Below are positions 1 through 10,897 of a stretch of DNA of 40,000 nucleotides, in pieces. Position 1 is the stretch's first letter, and each line of letters starts with the position of its first letter. The DNA is from Pilaira anomala (lineage: Eukaryota; Mucoromycota; Mucoromycetes; Mucorales; Mucoraceae): positions 1 through 40,000 of the forward strand of contig JAIXMQ010000014.1 in NCBI GenBank assembly GCA_025716855.1, written 5' to 3'. Under the pieces are notes generated by a model, which was not told where the DNA came from, ran no database searches, and saw only the letters and a list, made by a program, of their open reading frames with translations. The position numbers and the translations under genes are program-made.

Positions 1-633
1 AATACGGATAACGAATGGAAACGTCTTGTTGGATTTGGAGCCAGATTTGTTAGTTTCTTAAAGATCAATGTATATGTGCTTGGATTATATATGCGTAGTG
101 AGGATATTGGAGCATTACAAAAGTTATGGAAAGATTTCGATAAATCTAAATTTTTAAAGGATAATGAATTAGCAGAACAATTTTTATCACAACCTTATGA
201 TATCAGTATTCGTATTGTTCCTGCCCGTAACACAAACACACAGCATTTGCGTGATGGATTCTTGCGTTTGTTAATGCAACGTATGAAGGATCAACATTTG
301 ACAGAGGAAGAAGAAAAGGATGTCTTGAGTGGTATTCAAGAATTTAAAAAGAATTTTGCTAATATGAAAGTAAAGAAAAATACAGAATTTATCTTTACAA
401 AGACAAAAGAAGGTGGATTAAAGATGGTGTATGAAGTAAGTGTATATCTACGTAAATTTTCTATAGACTTACAATTTTATTTTAATATATAGGATAAACA
501 TTGGGGAACTGTGAATAATGAATGGGTTGCTAAAAACTTTGTTATGAGCTATTTAGACACTAAAGCACCTTCTAGTGAAGCGGCTTTAATTGATATTGCT
601 GATGGTTTTGAAAGACTTTTAAAGAAAAAATAG
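1..633 (+). CDS. AIM18: Chalcone isomerase-like protein, AIM18/AIM46 family (5' truncated by window)
   Basis: Open from the first base (frame 1), so the 5' end lies outside the window. Exons 1-435 and 493-633 encode the last 191 residues, joined by a 57-nt GTAAGT...TATAG intron at a phase 0 junction. The fragment carries the chalcone-isomerase fold core: GFGARFVSFLKINVYVLGLY, then a long helical stretch with DGFLRLLMQRM, and the ending SEAALIDIADGFERLLKKK. Yeast Aim18 and Aim46 are mitochondrial inner-membrane proteins of this superfamily that are not true flavonoid isomerases. Any mitochondrial presequence and membrane segment would be upstream and unseen. The family call rests on the GxGxRxVSFLxIxVYVxGLY motif and the C-terminal layout. 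The next gene is convergent, with its stop 82 bp downstream. Confidence 0.82.
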
Positions 634-715
634 AAAGCCTCTTTGCATAAAAAATAAACATTTATTTTGTGCCTGTATCAAATTTATTTTTTTTTATTTT
701 TTTTATGATTTTACT

Positions 716-2027
716 CTAAATGGAAGTCAATAAACCAGTATTTTCATCAGGCTGATGTTCTTCACGACGACAAATTGACTTCATGCGAGTCCACCATCTA
801 GGTTTTTTAAGACATACACCATCTTCGTCCAGCGAAGAAGCAGCTTTTAAAAACGGTTGTGAACAACTGGAAGCCATGGATCGAATATCATCATTTTCTG
901 ATAAAGAAATAGGAGGAGGTTGTAAAGAAATGACCAAGACACCCCAAACTAAGATAGCAATACCAACTAAAACAGCAATTACTTGCCACCAAAATAATCT
1001 ATCCCATTGATTATAATAGACTAAGCCATTAAATAAACAAGAAACATTGAATGAACAGAAATTGAGTGGTACTAAAATGATGGTATCACAAAGTTGGACA
1101 CCTCTATTCAAGTAATACAACTTTATGCGAATTGAGTAATGTAGGCAAAATATAATTTGATATACTACATTTAACTTACTTGTAACACAGCAGTAAAGAC
1201 TAAAGCAAATACAATAGCCCAAGTCAATGGATAAATAAATTGATTGTCATGTTGAAATACAGTTAAGATTAATAATTCTAGACCACTTTTAGCGAATAAC
1301 ATGGCCTGACTACTAATATTAGCACCAAATACACCGTAACTAAATTTAACACATTTTTAGATGTTTTTAATTTCTTATTTATTATTATTATTATTATTAT
1401 GTACCTTATTCCGAGCCACATTTTTAAATCGGGATGAGTCCAATGATTTGGACGTACCTTCATCAAATATTCTATCAGATGAGTAGAGAATAATCCGATA
1501 CAAGTAAACGTTTCAATCAATGTAAAATAAATAATAAATGAAGGTCTTTTGTATAATGCAATTAAATCTTTTAAAGTATGATTAGGTTCAGGCACTGTAC
1601 CAAATCCAGCCACTAATCCAGCGCCAACTACAATCATCGCAGTTCCTGTAAAATAATTATTTTAGTTTTTTACATATAGACTCTATATCTCTCCCCCCCC
1701 CCCTTTTTTTTTTTCTAAAGTACCAAATACAGTTCTTTTTGTAAAAGGGTCACCTAATATCCATTTAGCAAAGATTGCATTAAATACAAGTCCAATGGCA
1801 CCAACAGGTGCTAATATAATGATTGGTAAATAACCAATGGTACAAGTTGAGCCAATCATGTTGGAAATGGTATAAATTAAAAAGCCAGAAATCCACATTG
1901 GTCTTTTATATAAAGGAATCGATGCATCAATGACAAGATGAGATCTTCTTTGTAAGGAAATACCAAAAGCTTGAGTCATACTTGCTATTAAAGCAATTAG
2001 CAGTGGACTCCATATTTCTTTTGACAT
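716..2027 (-). CDS. NIPA-type magnesium transporter (DUF803 family)
   Basis: Four exons on the minus strand: 2027-1724, 1645-1405, 1339-1180 and 1120-716 (369 aa); all junctions keep frame. The protein has about eight or nine hydrophobic segments. It carries the family landmarks: SLQRRSHL near the N terminus, APVGAIGLVFNAIFAKW, then YGVFGANISSQAMLFAKS and NRGVQLCDTIILVPLNF. Human NIPA proteins and their fungal relatives are Mg2+ transporters of the endomembrane or plasma membrane; substrate here is by family only. The C-terminal tail (about 75 residues) is soluble, Ser-rich and then basic. The start at 2027 gives the usual short N terminus before the first membrane span; an in-frame ATG at 2090 and another ORF start at 2245 exist but add low-complexity hydrophobic sequence. 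Intron 1 contains a C11/T11 run (plus strand 1693-1714). Confidence 0.88.
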
Positions 2028-2428
2028 TGGTATAAAAGTAATAAGAAAGAAAAAAAGAAAAAGTAAAATAAAAAGGTTTCCGCTAAACACTCTTTTTTTT
2101 TTTTTAATATGGAAATATATATATATATATAAAAGGGCAATAAAAAGCGGATATAAAAATTAGTGCGAGTATTACAAACACTTGCAGTAATAAAACAGAT
2201 GGAAAAAGGAGAGGAAAATTTATTTACAGTTGCTCTCAAAGCCATTTATTTAAAGTAGTAGTAACTCAATCAAGCAAACATAAATAGAAAATTCACGAGT
2301 GCACTCTTTTATGAAACGTCTTTTTTTTTTTTTTTTTTTTGACAAAATAAAAACCGACCCTTTTTTTTTTATTATTATTATTAGCACATACAAACCTGCC
2401 AAAAATTAAAAATTAAAAAGAAAGAAGC
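2028..2428. other. Intergenic: promoter side of the NIPA gene and 3' end of the DEF1-like gene
   Basis: About 400 bp without a supported gene. It holds a T20-plus run near 2321-2340, a T10 run near 2361, an (AT)n stretch at 2116-2130 and ATT/TTA repeats. Both neighbours are transcribed leftward, so this is 3' UTR of the DEF1-like gene followed by promoter of the NIPA gene. Confidence 0.6.
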
Positions 2429-2549
2429 TTATGCTTGATGCCAATAAGGTCTTGATGGTTGTGGGTAATAATAAGAAGGATATTGTTGAGGTTGAGGTTG
2501 AGGTTGATAATATACAGTATCTATCATGGTCTTTTGTTGTTGTAAATAA

Positions 2550-2592
<43 letters not shown>

Positions 2593-3861
2593 CAAATGGC
2601 ATCATATTACTGCCTTGAGGTTGCATCATATCATTTTCAAAAGGTGGATATTCATTTAGGGTAGGTTTATATACTGGATACATTGGTTTATTTACATATG
2701 GATATCCTAATACAGATGATTGGATAGGTGGAGGAGGTGGAGGTGCGGGTTGATATTGTTGCTGAGGTTGATAGTAGTAAGGATAGTAACCTGGTTCCTG
2801 AGGCTGCTGCTGTTGTTGTTGTTGCTGCTGCTGTTGTTGTTGTTGTTGTTGTTGTTGCTGTTGTTGTTGTTGTTGTTGTTGGGCAATATATTTTTCACGA
2901 GTAAATAAATGTGTAGTTGACATTGAAGGTGATTGTCCGTAAACTGATGGATCATAATAATTCTATATATAAAGTAAGTATTAATTAATCTCTACCTGTA
3001 CTTTATCAAAATGCACTCACCATTCTTTGTTCCATTGTATTATACATGTTATATTCGGGTACAATATTATGATAGTTCATATAATTAGGTTCTTGTGCCT
3101 GAATGGGTAATTTATGACCTACTAAGCCAGTAGGAGCTGCTGCTGCTGCTGCTGCTGCTGTTGCTGCTATTACTACTGGTACTGGTGCTGGTGCTGGTGC
3201 TACTGCTGCTACTGCTGCTGGAGGAGGAGCTTGTTGTTCGATGGTAGGTGTTTGCTCCTTGATTTGTTTCACTGGTTCCTCCTTTTGAATCACTACAGGT
3301 GTCTCCTGGATGATGGGTATTTCTTTTACAATCACAGTCTCTTTCACTGCTTCTTTTACTGCTGTTTCCACTACCTCTTCTACTATTTCCTCTGGTTCTA
3401 TAACGGTCTCTTCTCCATTTGATAAATTTAAACTTCCGAATTGTACATTCACAGTAGAGATAGGTGCAGATTGATTACTAGGTAAGACAACAGCTTCCGT
3501 TTGATTTAATCTTCTCACAGTAGGTTTCCTTAAAATATGCACAGTTTCTATTACTTTTCTCTCTGCTGGTTCAGATTCTTGTAATACAGACACTACAGCA
3601 ACAGGTACTGATGACTCTGGATCTTTTACTGTTATCTCTGTTACTTTTATAGGTTCTTCCTCTTGTTCTTCCAATACCACTGCTATTACCGACTTCTCTT
3701 CTTCTTCTTTTTCTTCCTCCTCCTCCTCTTCAATTGTGTTCACGGGTTCTTGGTTTATAAAATCATGTTGTTTTTTTACGGGATCTTCCTTTATTGGCTC
3801 ATCGATTTGTACCTGTTGTTCTTCTGACTCAAGATTTATAATTGGTTCCTGTCGTATTTCA

Positions 3862-3895
<34 letters not shown>

Positions 3896-4665
3896 GTGGT
3901 GGTGGTGGTGATGGTGATGGTGGTAATAAATCATGTTTTTGAACCGAATCTGTTGTTGATTTTTCAATCGGATCAATGAGTGGTTGTGGTTGTGATGGTG
4001 ATGGTGGAGTTTGTTCTTCAGATTTAATTGGACCTCGAAGGATACTTGCCCATGAAGGCTGAGGTGGTTGTATATCACGCGGTGTTTCTTTCTTTTGATG
4101 ATGATGATGAACTTTACGAGGTTTATTTTCTTTTTCCTTTTCTTTTTTTAAAAAATAGTATTTGTGTATATTATTAGCAAGTTGTGTTTAGAATATGCTA
4201 ATTTAAGATATTTCTTTTTTTTTTTTTTTTTTTTCTTACGAGTATTTCTCCCTTTACCAAGTGTGGAAGGGTCTACATATATATATATATAAAAAGGTGA
4301 GGATAATATATACATATATGTGTGTGCGTATTTTTTTTTTTTTTTTTTTTTTTTTTTATACCTTTATATGGTTTTTTTATTTTGGGCTTTTTTGATTTCA
4401 CTTGTCCCCATTGATTAGCGTGACCTAAACAACAAAAAGATAAGTTTTTATCTCTCGGTCTTTTATTATTATTACCTTCTGATATTCTAATGATGGCAAG
4501 ATCAAGTTCACCTTGACATTCATCCATAACAAATAATAAATCGTCTTGACTCCAGTTTGGAAATAACTCTGTTAGAGAAGGTAAACTCGATCTGTAAAGT
4601 TGTCTTAGTGACTTTATATCGTTTTTATTGTTGGTTTTTCTTGGTGGACCTGACTGAGGTGGCAT
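2429..4665 (-). CDS. DEF1: DEF1-like RNA polymerase II degradation factor (CUE domain, polyQ)
   Basis: Five exons: 4665-4476, 4424-4362, 4272-4240, 4141-3021 and 2962-2429, giving 646 aa. Residues about 19-64 form a CUE-like ubiquitin-binding domain (LPSLTELFPNWSQDDLLFVM, DLAIIRISEG) continuing into GHANQWGQVKSKK, the order seen in yeast Def1. Then come a basic stretch, an SWASILRG motif like the SWAAI motif of Def1, a long Glu/Val/Pro-rich acidic middle, an Ala run, and a C terminus with Q runs of about 25 and 12 within Pro/Tyr-rich sequence. Yeast Def1 recruits Elongin-Cullin to stalled RNA polymerase II and is partly cleaved by the proteasome before entering the nucleus. The 51-nt first intron (4475-4425) is in frame and stop-free, so an unspliced form would add 17 residues. 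Symbol by architecture, not alignment. Confidence 0.8.
2804..2880 (-). repeat. CAA/CAG repeat encoding polyglutamine
   Basis: Plus-strand TTG/CTG triplets encode about 25 Gln in the last exon of the DEF1-like gene. A second run of TTG triplets at about 2549-2590 encodes 12 more Gln. The codons are a mix of CAA and CAG. Confidence 0.9.
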
Positions 4666-4766
4666 TGAATATATATTTTTTTTTTCTGTCGTTTTCTTTC
4701 TTTTATGTGAATGTGTTGTAAGAGGGAGAGAAAAAAAAAAGAAGAAAAACAGCCTCCTCCCTTTAT

Positions 4767-4770
<4 letters not shown>

Positions 4771-4797
<27 letters not shown>
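4771..4797. promoter_or_regulatory. A27 tract upstream of the DEF1-like gene
   Basis: An uninterrupted A27 run (T27 on the coding strand) lies 105 bp upstream of the DEF1-like ATG (4665) and 43 bp past the stop of the next gene (4840). It is followed on the plus strand by GCGTG. Long dA:dT tracts disfavour nucleosomes and are common fungal promoter elements; that role is inferred here. Confidence 0.4.
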
Positions 4798-4839
4798 GCG
4801 TGTTTCTATCGGTAAATGAAATGTGTATTTTTATTATGA

Positions 4840-5966
4840 TTATTTTAAAGTATTTAGTAAAGGAGATGGTTTACGCTTTGAACCACGTATAAAAGCATCC
4901 TTTCTTCTTGGTAAGAAACCTCTTGGTTTTAATGGACTTAATAATTTACGTGCTCGCATCATATTTAATTCGGCAGAAATCATTCTTAAATGATCTGGAT
5001 TAGATCTAGTATCTCTTGTATATGTATTGGTATCTGGGTTAAATCTTGGTTGAGTGGTTGCTTCTGATCTTCTTTTTTGTGACATTGGTCTTCTTGGTGG
5101 TATAGGCATAGGAATAAATTTATTTAATCTCTTTTTTGATTTAGTGATAACAGGTGAAACAGGTACAACTGGAGTAGTTGGTGTACTATTATTGTTGTTA
5201 CCAGTAATTGAAGATGAAGGTGGTGCTGGTGGAGGTGGTGATACAGTTAATTTTCTCTTTAATTTCTCGATTGTCTCTTTCCATAAATCATGATCTGTAT
5301 TTATTTGAGGTGGAGGTGAAGTAGATATTGAATAAGTTTCAGTTGTTGTAGAAGACGTTGGTGAAGATTTAGTATTAAATGAAGAAACTGAATGTCTACG
5401 TAATAAATCTTTTGTTACACTGTTTGTACTTTTCCAACTAGTTGAGAGTAACGATGATTCGTCTTCCTCTTCCTCTTCATCATATTCGTCATCATCCACT
5501 GATTGTAACATCCTTCTTTCCCCTTCTTCTTCTTCCAAATTAAATCTTTCACTTAACGAAGGTGGTGGCATATGCAGTGGTAATACTTCAGTAAAAAAGT
5601 CTGCAGATAAAAAATTCCTTAATGGAGATTGTACCTAACAAAAATAATCATTATTATTATTATTATTATCATGGTTAATATACAACTTACTAGTTCTTCT
5701 TCATCAGGTAAAGATTCTTTACTATCAACTTGAATCCAATCTTCTACATGAGACATGCGTCTCATAGGTTTTTCGGGTTCATCAGTACCTTGTTTACGAC
5801 TACTTTTAGGTCGTTTCTTTTTATTTCGCTTATTTAATAAAGGTGGTATATCACCATAAGGTTTCGTAGTTTGTTGAGCAGCCAACTGTTTAATGATTTC
5901 TCTATAAGATACTGTATTATCAATCTGACCTGGTATAGCAATAGGTTTAGAAGGAGGCTGTAACAT
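4840..5966 (-). CDS. Unrecognised, probably disordered protein with acidic and basic clusters
   Basis: Two exons, 5966-5691 and 5634-4840, join at phase 0 to give 356 aa. I do not recognise the family. The N-terminal third has a short helical stretch (YREIIKQLAAQQ), a strongly basic cluster (NKRNKKKRPKSSRKQ) that could be a nuclear localisation signal, and RRMSHVEDWIQVD. The middle has an acidic run (DDDEYDEEEEEDE) and Ser/Thr/Pro-rich sequence. The C terminus is basic (RRPMSQKRRSE; PLKPRGFLPRRKDAFIRGSK). There is no membrane segment or signal peptide. The ATG at 5966 is the first in frame after a T-rich leader. It sits in a head-to-tail run with gaps of 174 and 165 bp to its neighbours. It could be a lineage-specific regulatory or cytoskeletal protein, but no function is supported. 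Confidence 0.7.
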
Positions 5967-6082
5967 TTTTTTTTTTTTAAAAAAAATGTGTAATAAGTGT
6001 ATAATTTTATTTCTTTGTCTTGTAACAAAAAAAAGAAAAAAGAAAAAAGAAAAAAAAAGGGAATAAAGATCTATAAATATAT

Positions 6083-6087
<5 letters not shown>

Positions 6088-6121
<34 letters not shown>
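6088..6121. promoter_or_regulatory. A34 tract upstream of the 356-aa gene
   Basis: A34 on the plus strand (T34 on the coding strand), about 120 bp upstream of the ATG at 5966 and 10 bp after the J-protein stop. As with the A27 tract, it is followed on the plus strand by GCGTG. Likely a nucleosome-depleting promoter tract; the length may be inexact because homopolymers are error-prone. Confidence 0.4.
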
Positions 6122-6122
<1 letters not shown>

Positions 6123-6131
6123 CGTGACCTT

Positions 6132-6614
6132 TTACTTTTTTCGCCATTCACGAAAAGTCATACCAGCAGCTTGCCACGGGGTAAGAGTAGTATTAGCAGC
6201 AGCAGTGGAATCATTACTACTGTGTTTTTCTTTCATTAAATGATTTCTTTCGTGTGGTAAGAGTACAGAAGATGGTTTCTTTTGGTCAGGCGAAAGATAA
6301 ATAATAGTGAATAGAGTTAAACCAAAACCAAAAATATAACTATTTCTAGTCCAAGTTCGAGTATTTATAGAACTTTTTCGTACTTGCTCCCAATTAACAC
6401 CTTGTTGATTAATATGATTATTTTTCTTACTATTCGTTAACGACTCATAAGCAACCGTTATCTCTGTAAAATCAATTGATTTATTTGTTGATACATCTGG
6501 ATGATGCTTTTTACACAGGTCCAGGTAACGTCGTCGGATTTCCTTTTGTGTGCTAAACCGATTTACTCCCAGAATATCAAAAGGTGATTTATTATTATTG
6601 TTGTTATTATTCAT
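6132..6614 (-). CDS. Small membrane-anchored J-domain (DnaJ) protein
   Basis: Single exon, 160 aa. After an Asn run (residues 2-8, AAT/AAC repeats) comes a J domain at about 9-62: SPFDILGVNRFSTQKEIRRR, with the HPD tripeptide that stimulates Hsp70 ATPase at 38-40. There is no Gly/Phe region or zinc finger, so it is a class C (type III) J protein. Residues about 91-107 (NSYIFGFGLTLFTIIYL) form one membrane segment, followed by a basic tail ending WRKK. The J domain precedes the segment, so the protein is C-terminally anchored with a short tail on the other side. Mitochondrial inner membrane or ER are both possible; no clear presequence is visible. The specific client or Hsp70 partner cannot be told. 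Confidence 0.85.
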   Translation of the reverse strand: MNNNNNNNKSPFDILGVNRFSTQKEIRRRYLDLCKKHHPDVSTNKSIDFTEITVAYESLTNSKKNNHINQQGVNWEQVRKSSINTRTWTRNSYIFGFGLTLFTIIYLSPDQKKPSSVLLPHERNHLMKEKHSSNDSTAAANTTLTPWQAAGMTFREWRKK

Positions 6615-9600
6615 CTCTACTCTTTTTGTATAAATAATAAGAAAAAAAAAAAAAAGGGCTTACATTCTTTTCCTTCTTGGTCATTTAATCCAGGTCTATA
6701 TTTTTTACAAAGTCACTATTTAAAACTCCATCCCTTCTCTGTCTGTACTACTTCGAAATGAGAGTTTAACGCATGTATGTATATAAAAACTTGACTCTTT
6801 GAAACCAAAATACTTGATACAACTTAGTCTCAAACATTATTTTATTATTATTATTATTTTATATGCTGACATATTTTTACAGGAACCGATTTCTGACTCA
6901 TACAAAAAAAGAAAAATCCAACATCACACAATGTCCTACACACCAGTTTTTTTAAGATATACCTTTATAGAAAGGTATACATCTCTATCGTGTTTGAAAT
7001 CAACTAAAAATTTAATTTATCATATTTACCTATTTTTCCTACGCCCCAACAGATTGGTGCTTCAATAATATACAGCTAAAAAAAATTGACCAATTGATAT
7101 CTGTAAATATCTTCCATAAATATATAAATTTAGGTGCATTATAAAGGAACCAATTGTTAAAAAATAGCTTGGTCGGTTGACAATAAATATTTGTTAGTTT
7201 AACCTTAAAAGAAATCCCCCAATGTGTGTTATTAATTTATGCTAAAATTTGTCAGCTCAAGTTGAAATATTTTGTTTATGCTAACCGATTAAATTTTGTT
7301 CAAGTTTTTTGAAATGATTTTGACATGGAACTAACTGAAATTTAATTTTGGTTCAAGCTTTAAATCTAATGTAACTCTTTTAAACAGACCAATATACATT
7401 TTAAATCTGCAGAAAAAAAAAAAAAATTTTTTTTGTCAAAAGCTTTCAAAATCGAACTTGAAAGTGTCTGAAAACTACGTCAAACATCAACTGTTACATA
7501 TGTATTAAGAAAAGGCTAACTATGAAATATTGTATCGAAATATTCATCAAGAAATTATCATATATAGACGACATAAATTTAATAAAGATTACATACAATT
7601 TCAAATTTTTCTTCATGCATACTTTTTGGGAGCCAAGATCAGTATATATACAACTTTATTAGAATTATATCTATTACATGTTCTCAGGCGACCATATAGT
7701 TTAAACTGTAATCTACATATAGCTATATAAAAGTTTATTCAGTCAAGAATAAATATTCTCACTGCATTGACAAGCGTCTCTATGTAGGTATAAATGATAG
7801 ATGTAAATTTAATAATTATATCCCTTTGATATATGAAGGCTGAATTGTCATATATTTAATAATTAAACTGTTTTTTTTTTGGCATCCAAGTTGAAATATT
7901 TTATAAAAGTATGTCACAATCTTCTACAATACGGCCTATGTGAAATTTAAAACCTTCTGCGTAGGTACGCATGTATGTTGAGATTTCTTTAGATAATCGT
8001 ATTAGAGATTAAGAAAAAAAAAAAAAAAGAGGTTTTCGAGCTTATCCTCTTCTAATATGTCAGTGGATGCAACTTCATTAGATGTAAATAAAAATGCATC
8101 GCTTACGTACTTTAATCAGGATGCTCTATATAATCCTTAGAGTGTTTGAATATTTGTACCTTTTAAGATTTTATTTTGGCTTGTTACGAATAACTTGCCT
8201 TATCTTGCTTTTACATGTGTACGTTATAATATTACATATTAATACCTCGTTTTAATTATACCTAATCTTACTCTTATGTTGTCAATTTCTCACTTTAGCA
8301 AAATAAAATTAGATAGCCTAACTGTTCATTTGTACAAGTGTCAACTCAAAACTTGCTCTTGTATATTTCATGCAACTTACAAACTATGTTGTTACGTCTC
8401 TTAAAATAATATGGGTAACGCCAATATTTTTTTTTCTATCTACTTTCCTTAATTAGATTTTTAATTAACATAAGTTTACTACGTAGTATTCATTGTTATC
8501 TCTTTTTCAAATAGCCTTCATATGCTTAATCTCCCTTGGTATTTAATCACATTATTAGGTATATTTTTTTTTACTCTCGTTCATACTAATAGAAAAAACA
8601 CTGCCGATACTACTTTCACTTGAAGACTAGTCGTAAAATAGCATTTTTTCATAAATAGAATAAACACAAGCCTCTCACATGTTGACAACTAATTAATCTA
8701 TTGCTCTCACTTAACACTCCCGTTCGGATTATTAACCTCATTCGTATAAGATTGTTTCAAAGTCCTTTGATTTTATGACAGCATACAAAAGATGTTTGCT
8801 CTTCTTTTATTTTTACAACCGGTATTAGACCAGTTATTACAAGCTGATAAGTTCAATCGATCATAGAAATATAAATAAAAAAAAATGAATGATATATGTT
8901 ATGTTTATCCTACAGTATTAAAATAATTAGGAGCTTGTTCTGCCGTAAAAATTTAAGGGCTAATTGTCACTTGAGTTTGCAATAACTACTTGATTGTTAT
9001 TGTTGACTTCTTTATTTTTTTTTCTCACGCCACACACACAGGGGTTTTTTTTTCGTTTTAAATAAAACAAATGAACCTTTCCTACCAATACCATCTTTTT
9101 CTTTTTTTTAATCGCATACGTTATTCATACAAGAGATCTTATCAAGATATTTATAAACAACTTTGAAATGTGTATAATATATGTTATGAATGGTAAGACA
9201 ACATTTCATAGGCCCCAGTAATTTTATGAAAAAATAGTTCATTGTCTAATCTCAATAACAAATATATATATATATATATTGTGCATGTATTCAGTATGGA
9301 AAATATTCTGCCTAAAATCTTTAGGAGCGTCAGCGAGCGAAGCGAGAAAGTCGAAATTTCATTTCGGAGGTTGCGCCGCAGTGTTTTCCTAAAACATATT
9401 TATTATATGCACCTTTTTATATGTACATATAATAACTATCCTTCAAGTCATGCACTAAGTTTATCCTATAACTGTATCAGAACAACATAAGGCTCATTGT
9501 CACTGAAATTCTTATTGACCGCATAATTGATTGTTAGACTTTTTATTTTATTTTTCTTCACAAGCTACATATAAACTGGTTTCACCTTCTTTCTTTCATT

Positions 9601-9643
9601 AGCTATTTGATCCTTTTTTTTTTTTTTTTTTTTTTTAAGCAAT
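6615..9643. other. 3-kb gene-poor intergenic region
   Basis: No open frame here has codon structure, splice continuity or family similarity I can support; the short ORFs are AT-rich chance frames. It separates the divergent J-protein and STN1 genes and so contains both promoters. A T22 run directly precedes the STN1 ATG. The only distinct structure seen is the GC-rich hairpin element at 9311-9394. Confidence 0.6.
9311..9394. repeat. GC-rich hairpin element bounded by CCTAAAA motifs (MITE-like)
   Basis: An 84-bp island much richer in G+C than its surroundings. It opens with a perfect hairpin CCTAAA-ATC-TTTAGG (9311-9325), continues with AGCGAGCGAAGCGAG, contains a second perfect hairpin CGAAAT-TTC-ATTTCG (9352-9366) and a GCGCCGC block, and closes with TCCTAAAA (9387-9394), inverted relative to TTTAGGA at 9320-9326. 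These features suggest a small non-autonomous or structured repeat. No second copy occurs in this window, so repeat status is unproven. Confidence 0.45.
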
Positions 9644-10897
9644 ATGGAAACAGAATTTCTCGGCTTATTAGATCCTCTTTTTGAAACACCTATCAAGATA
9701 TTAGTCAAAGACATTCTCACACTGAAAAAGAGTGAACACGAGTCTTTTGGTAGGATAAGTTAACATATAAGAGGGATTGATTCAAAGTCTAACACTTTTA
9801 TTTTTTCAAAAAGAGCTTTATCATTTTCATAAACACCTCGTTCAATTTGTTGATATATGCGCTTTTATTTCAGGCGTTGAAAGAGATGGATCAAATGTTA
9901 TATACACATGTAATGAATTATTTCAGTACTGCAATAATTTTTTTTTTCTAACTAACCTGTATATGTAGTGGATGATCGTAGTGATATCATACCGTGTATT
10001 TTATGGAATTACAATACCAAAAACAGGTCTGATACTCTGAAACTCGGTGCTCTTGTTAGAGTCTTAGGAAGTATACGCACACATAATGAAAAAAAGCAGA
10101 TCATTATAGATACTATCAGTAAAGTACTAAAGAAATAGTTAAATCGGAAGTTATTGTATTTTTTTTTTTTTTTTACAACTAGCTGAATTACACGATCCCA
10201 GTGAAGAAAGTCTTCATCATATTCAAGTAGCCAAGTTAAAATCTAAATATCAGGAGCCTTGGTCTTTACCACAGCTTGTTAAAGACAATATGAATCAGCT
10301 TCTCGAGCGACCTGCTTCTAATTCTCCTGGTACTGAATTAAACACACAAAAAGAAATATTTACAGTAGCCGTATATGCTTTCTTGTTGTCAAATTCACCC
10401 AATGCCCCCTTTCCATTCTCCTTTGCCTTACTAGATAAAACATTAATCAAGTTGGCAAAGAAAACGATATCATCAAAGGTATACATAACATACACACACA
10501 CACATATATATTTATAAAAGAGAGAACAAAAAATAACTTTTATATTTTTTAGACACCATCAGACAGAGAAATAATACAATCATTTGAAAAGGCAATTACG
10601 GCTATTTGTAAAAAGGGTTTGGCCAAGCCGTGTGAGAATACACCAGGCATGTATGAATTGATTGATAGAATGGCTTTAATAAACTTTATTATATCTATTG
10701 TATCCGAAACACTTCAAAACATGAATACTGATCAGGATGGAGTTAGATTAAATTATATCCAAACTCGTGTATCAGAAGAGTTCTCAGAGTTAGATAATGA
10801 CGATATTTCAAAAGTAGTTGATAATTTATGTTGTGGAGGATTACTGTATTGTTGTGGACATAAAGAATATAAATTACTTTCAACTCTCCAGCAATAA
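9644..10897 (+). CDS. STN1: CST complex subunit Stn1 (OB fold plus winged helix)
   Basis: Five exons: 9644-9749, 9814-9909, 9969-10118, 10183-10478 and 10553-10897 (330 aa); all junctions keep frame. Residues about 8-150 match the Stn1 OB-fold layout: LDPLFETPIKILVKDIL, then QFVDICAFISGVERDGSNVI, LDDRSDIIPCILWN, and LGALVRVLGSIRTHNEKKQI, corresponding to the human STN1 segments for VDD...CICW and RVRGSIRTYREEREI. The following HHIQVAKLKSKYQEPW also matches. The C-terminal half would be the winged-helix region. Stn1 with Ten1 (and Ctc1 or Cdc13) binds telomeric single-stranded DNA, limits telomerase and recruits DNA polymerase alpha for fill-in. The other CST subunits are not in this window. 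Convergent with the downstream permease gene. Confidence 0.87.

Noticed and set aside
1997..2245. Upstream ORF MALRATVNKF... as first exon of the NIPA gene
   Set aside because: It overlaps the start in another frame, is mostly low complexity, and no clean donor/acceptor pair joins it to the membrane domain.
2720..2955. Leu-rich and Asn-rich frames over the polyQ repeat
   Set aside because: Alternative frames of the CAA/CAG repeat.
6799..9490. Several 60-90 codon frames in the gene-poor region
   Set aside because: AT-rich frames with no similarity, splice signals or conserved motif; lengths are expected by chance.
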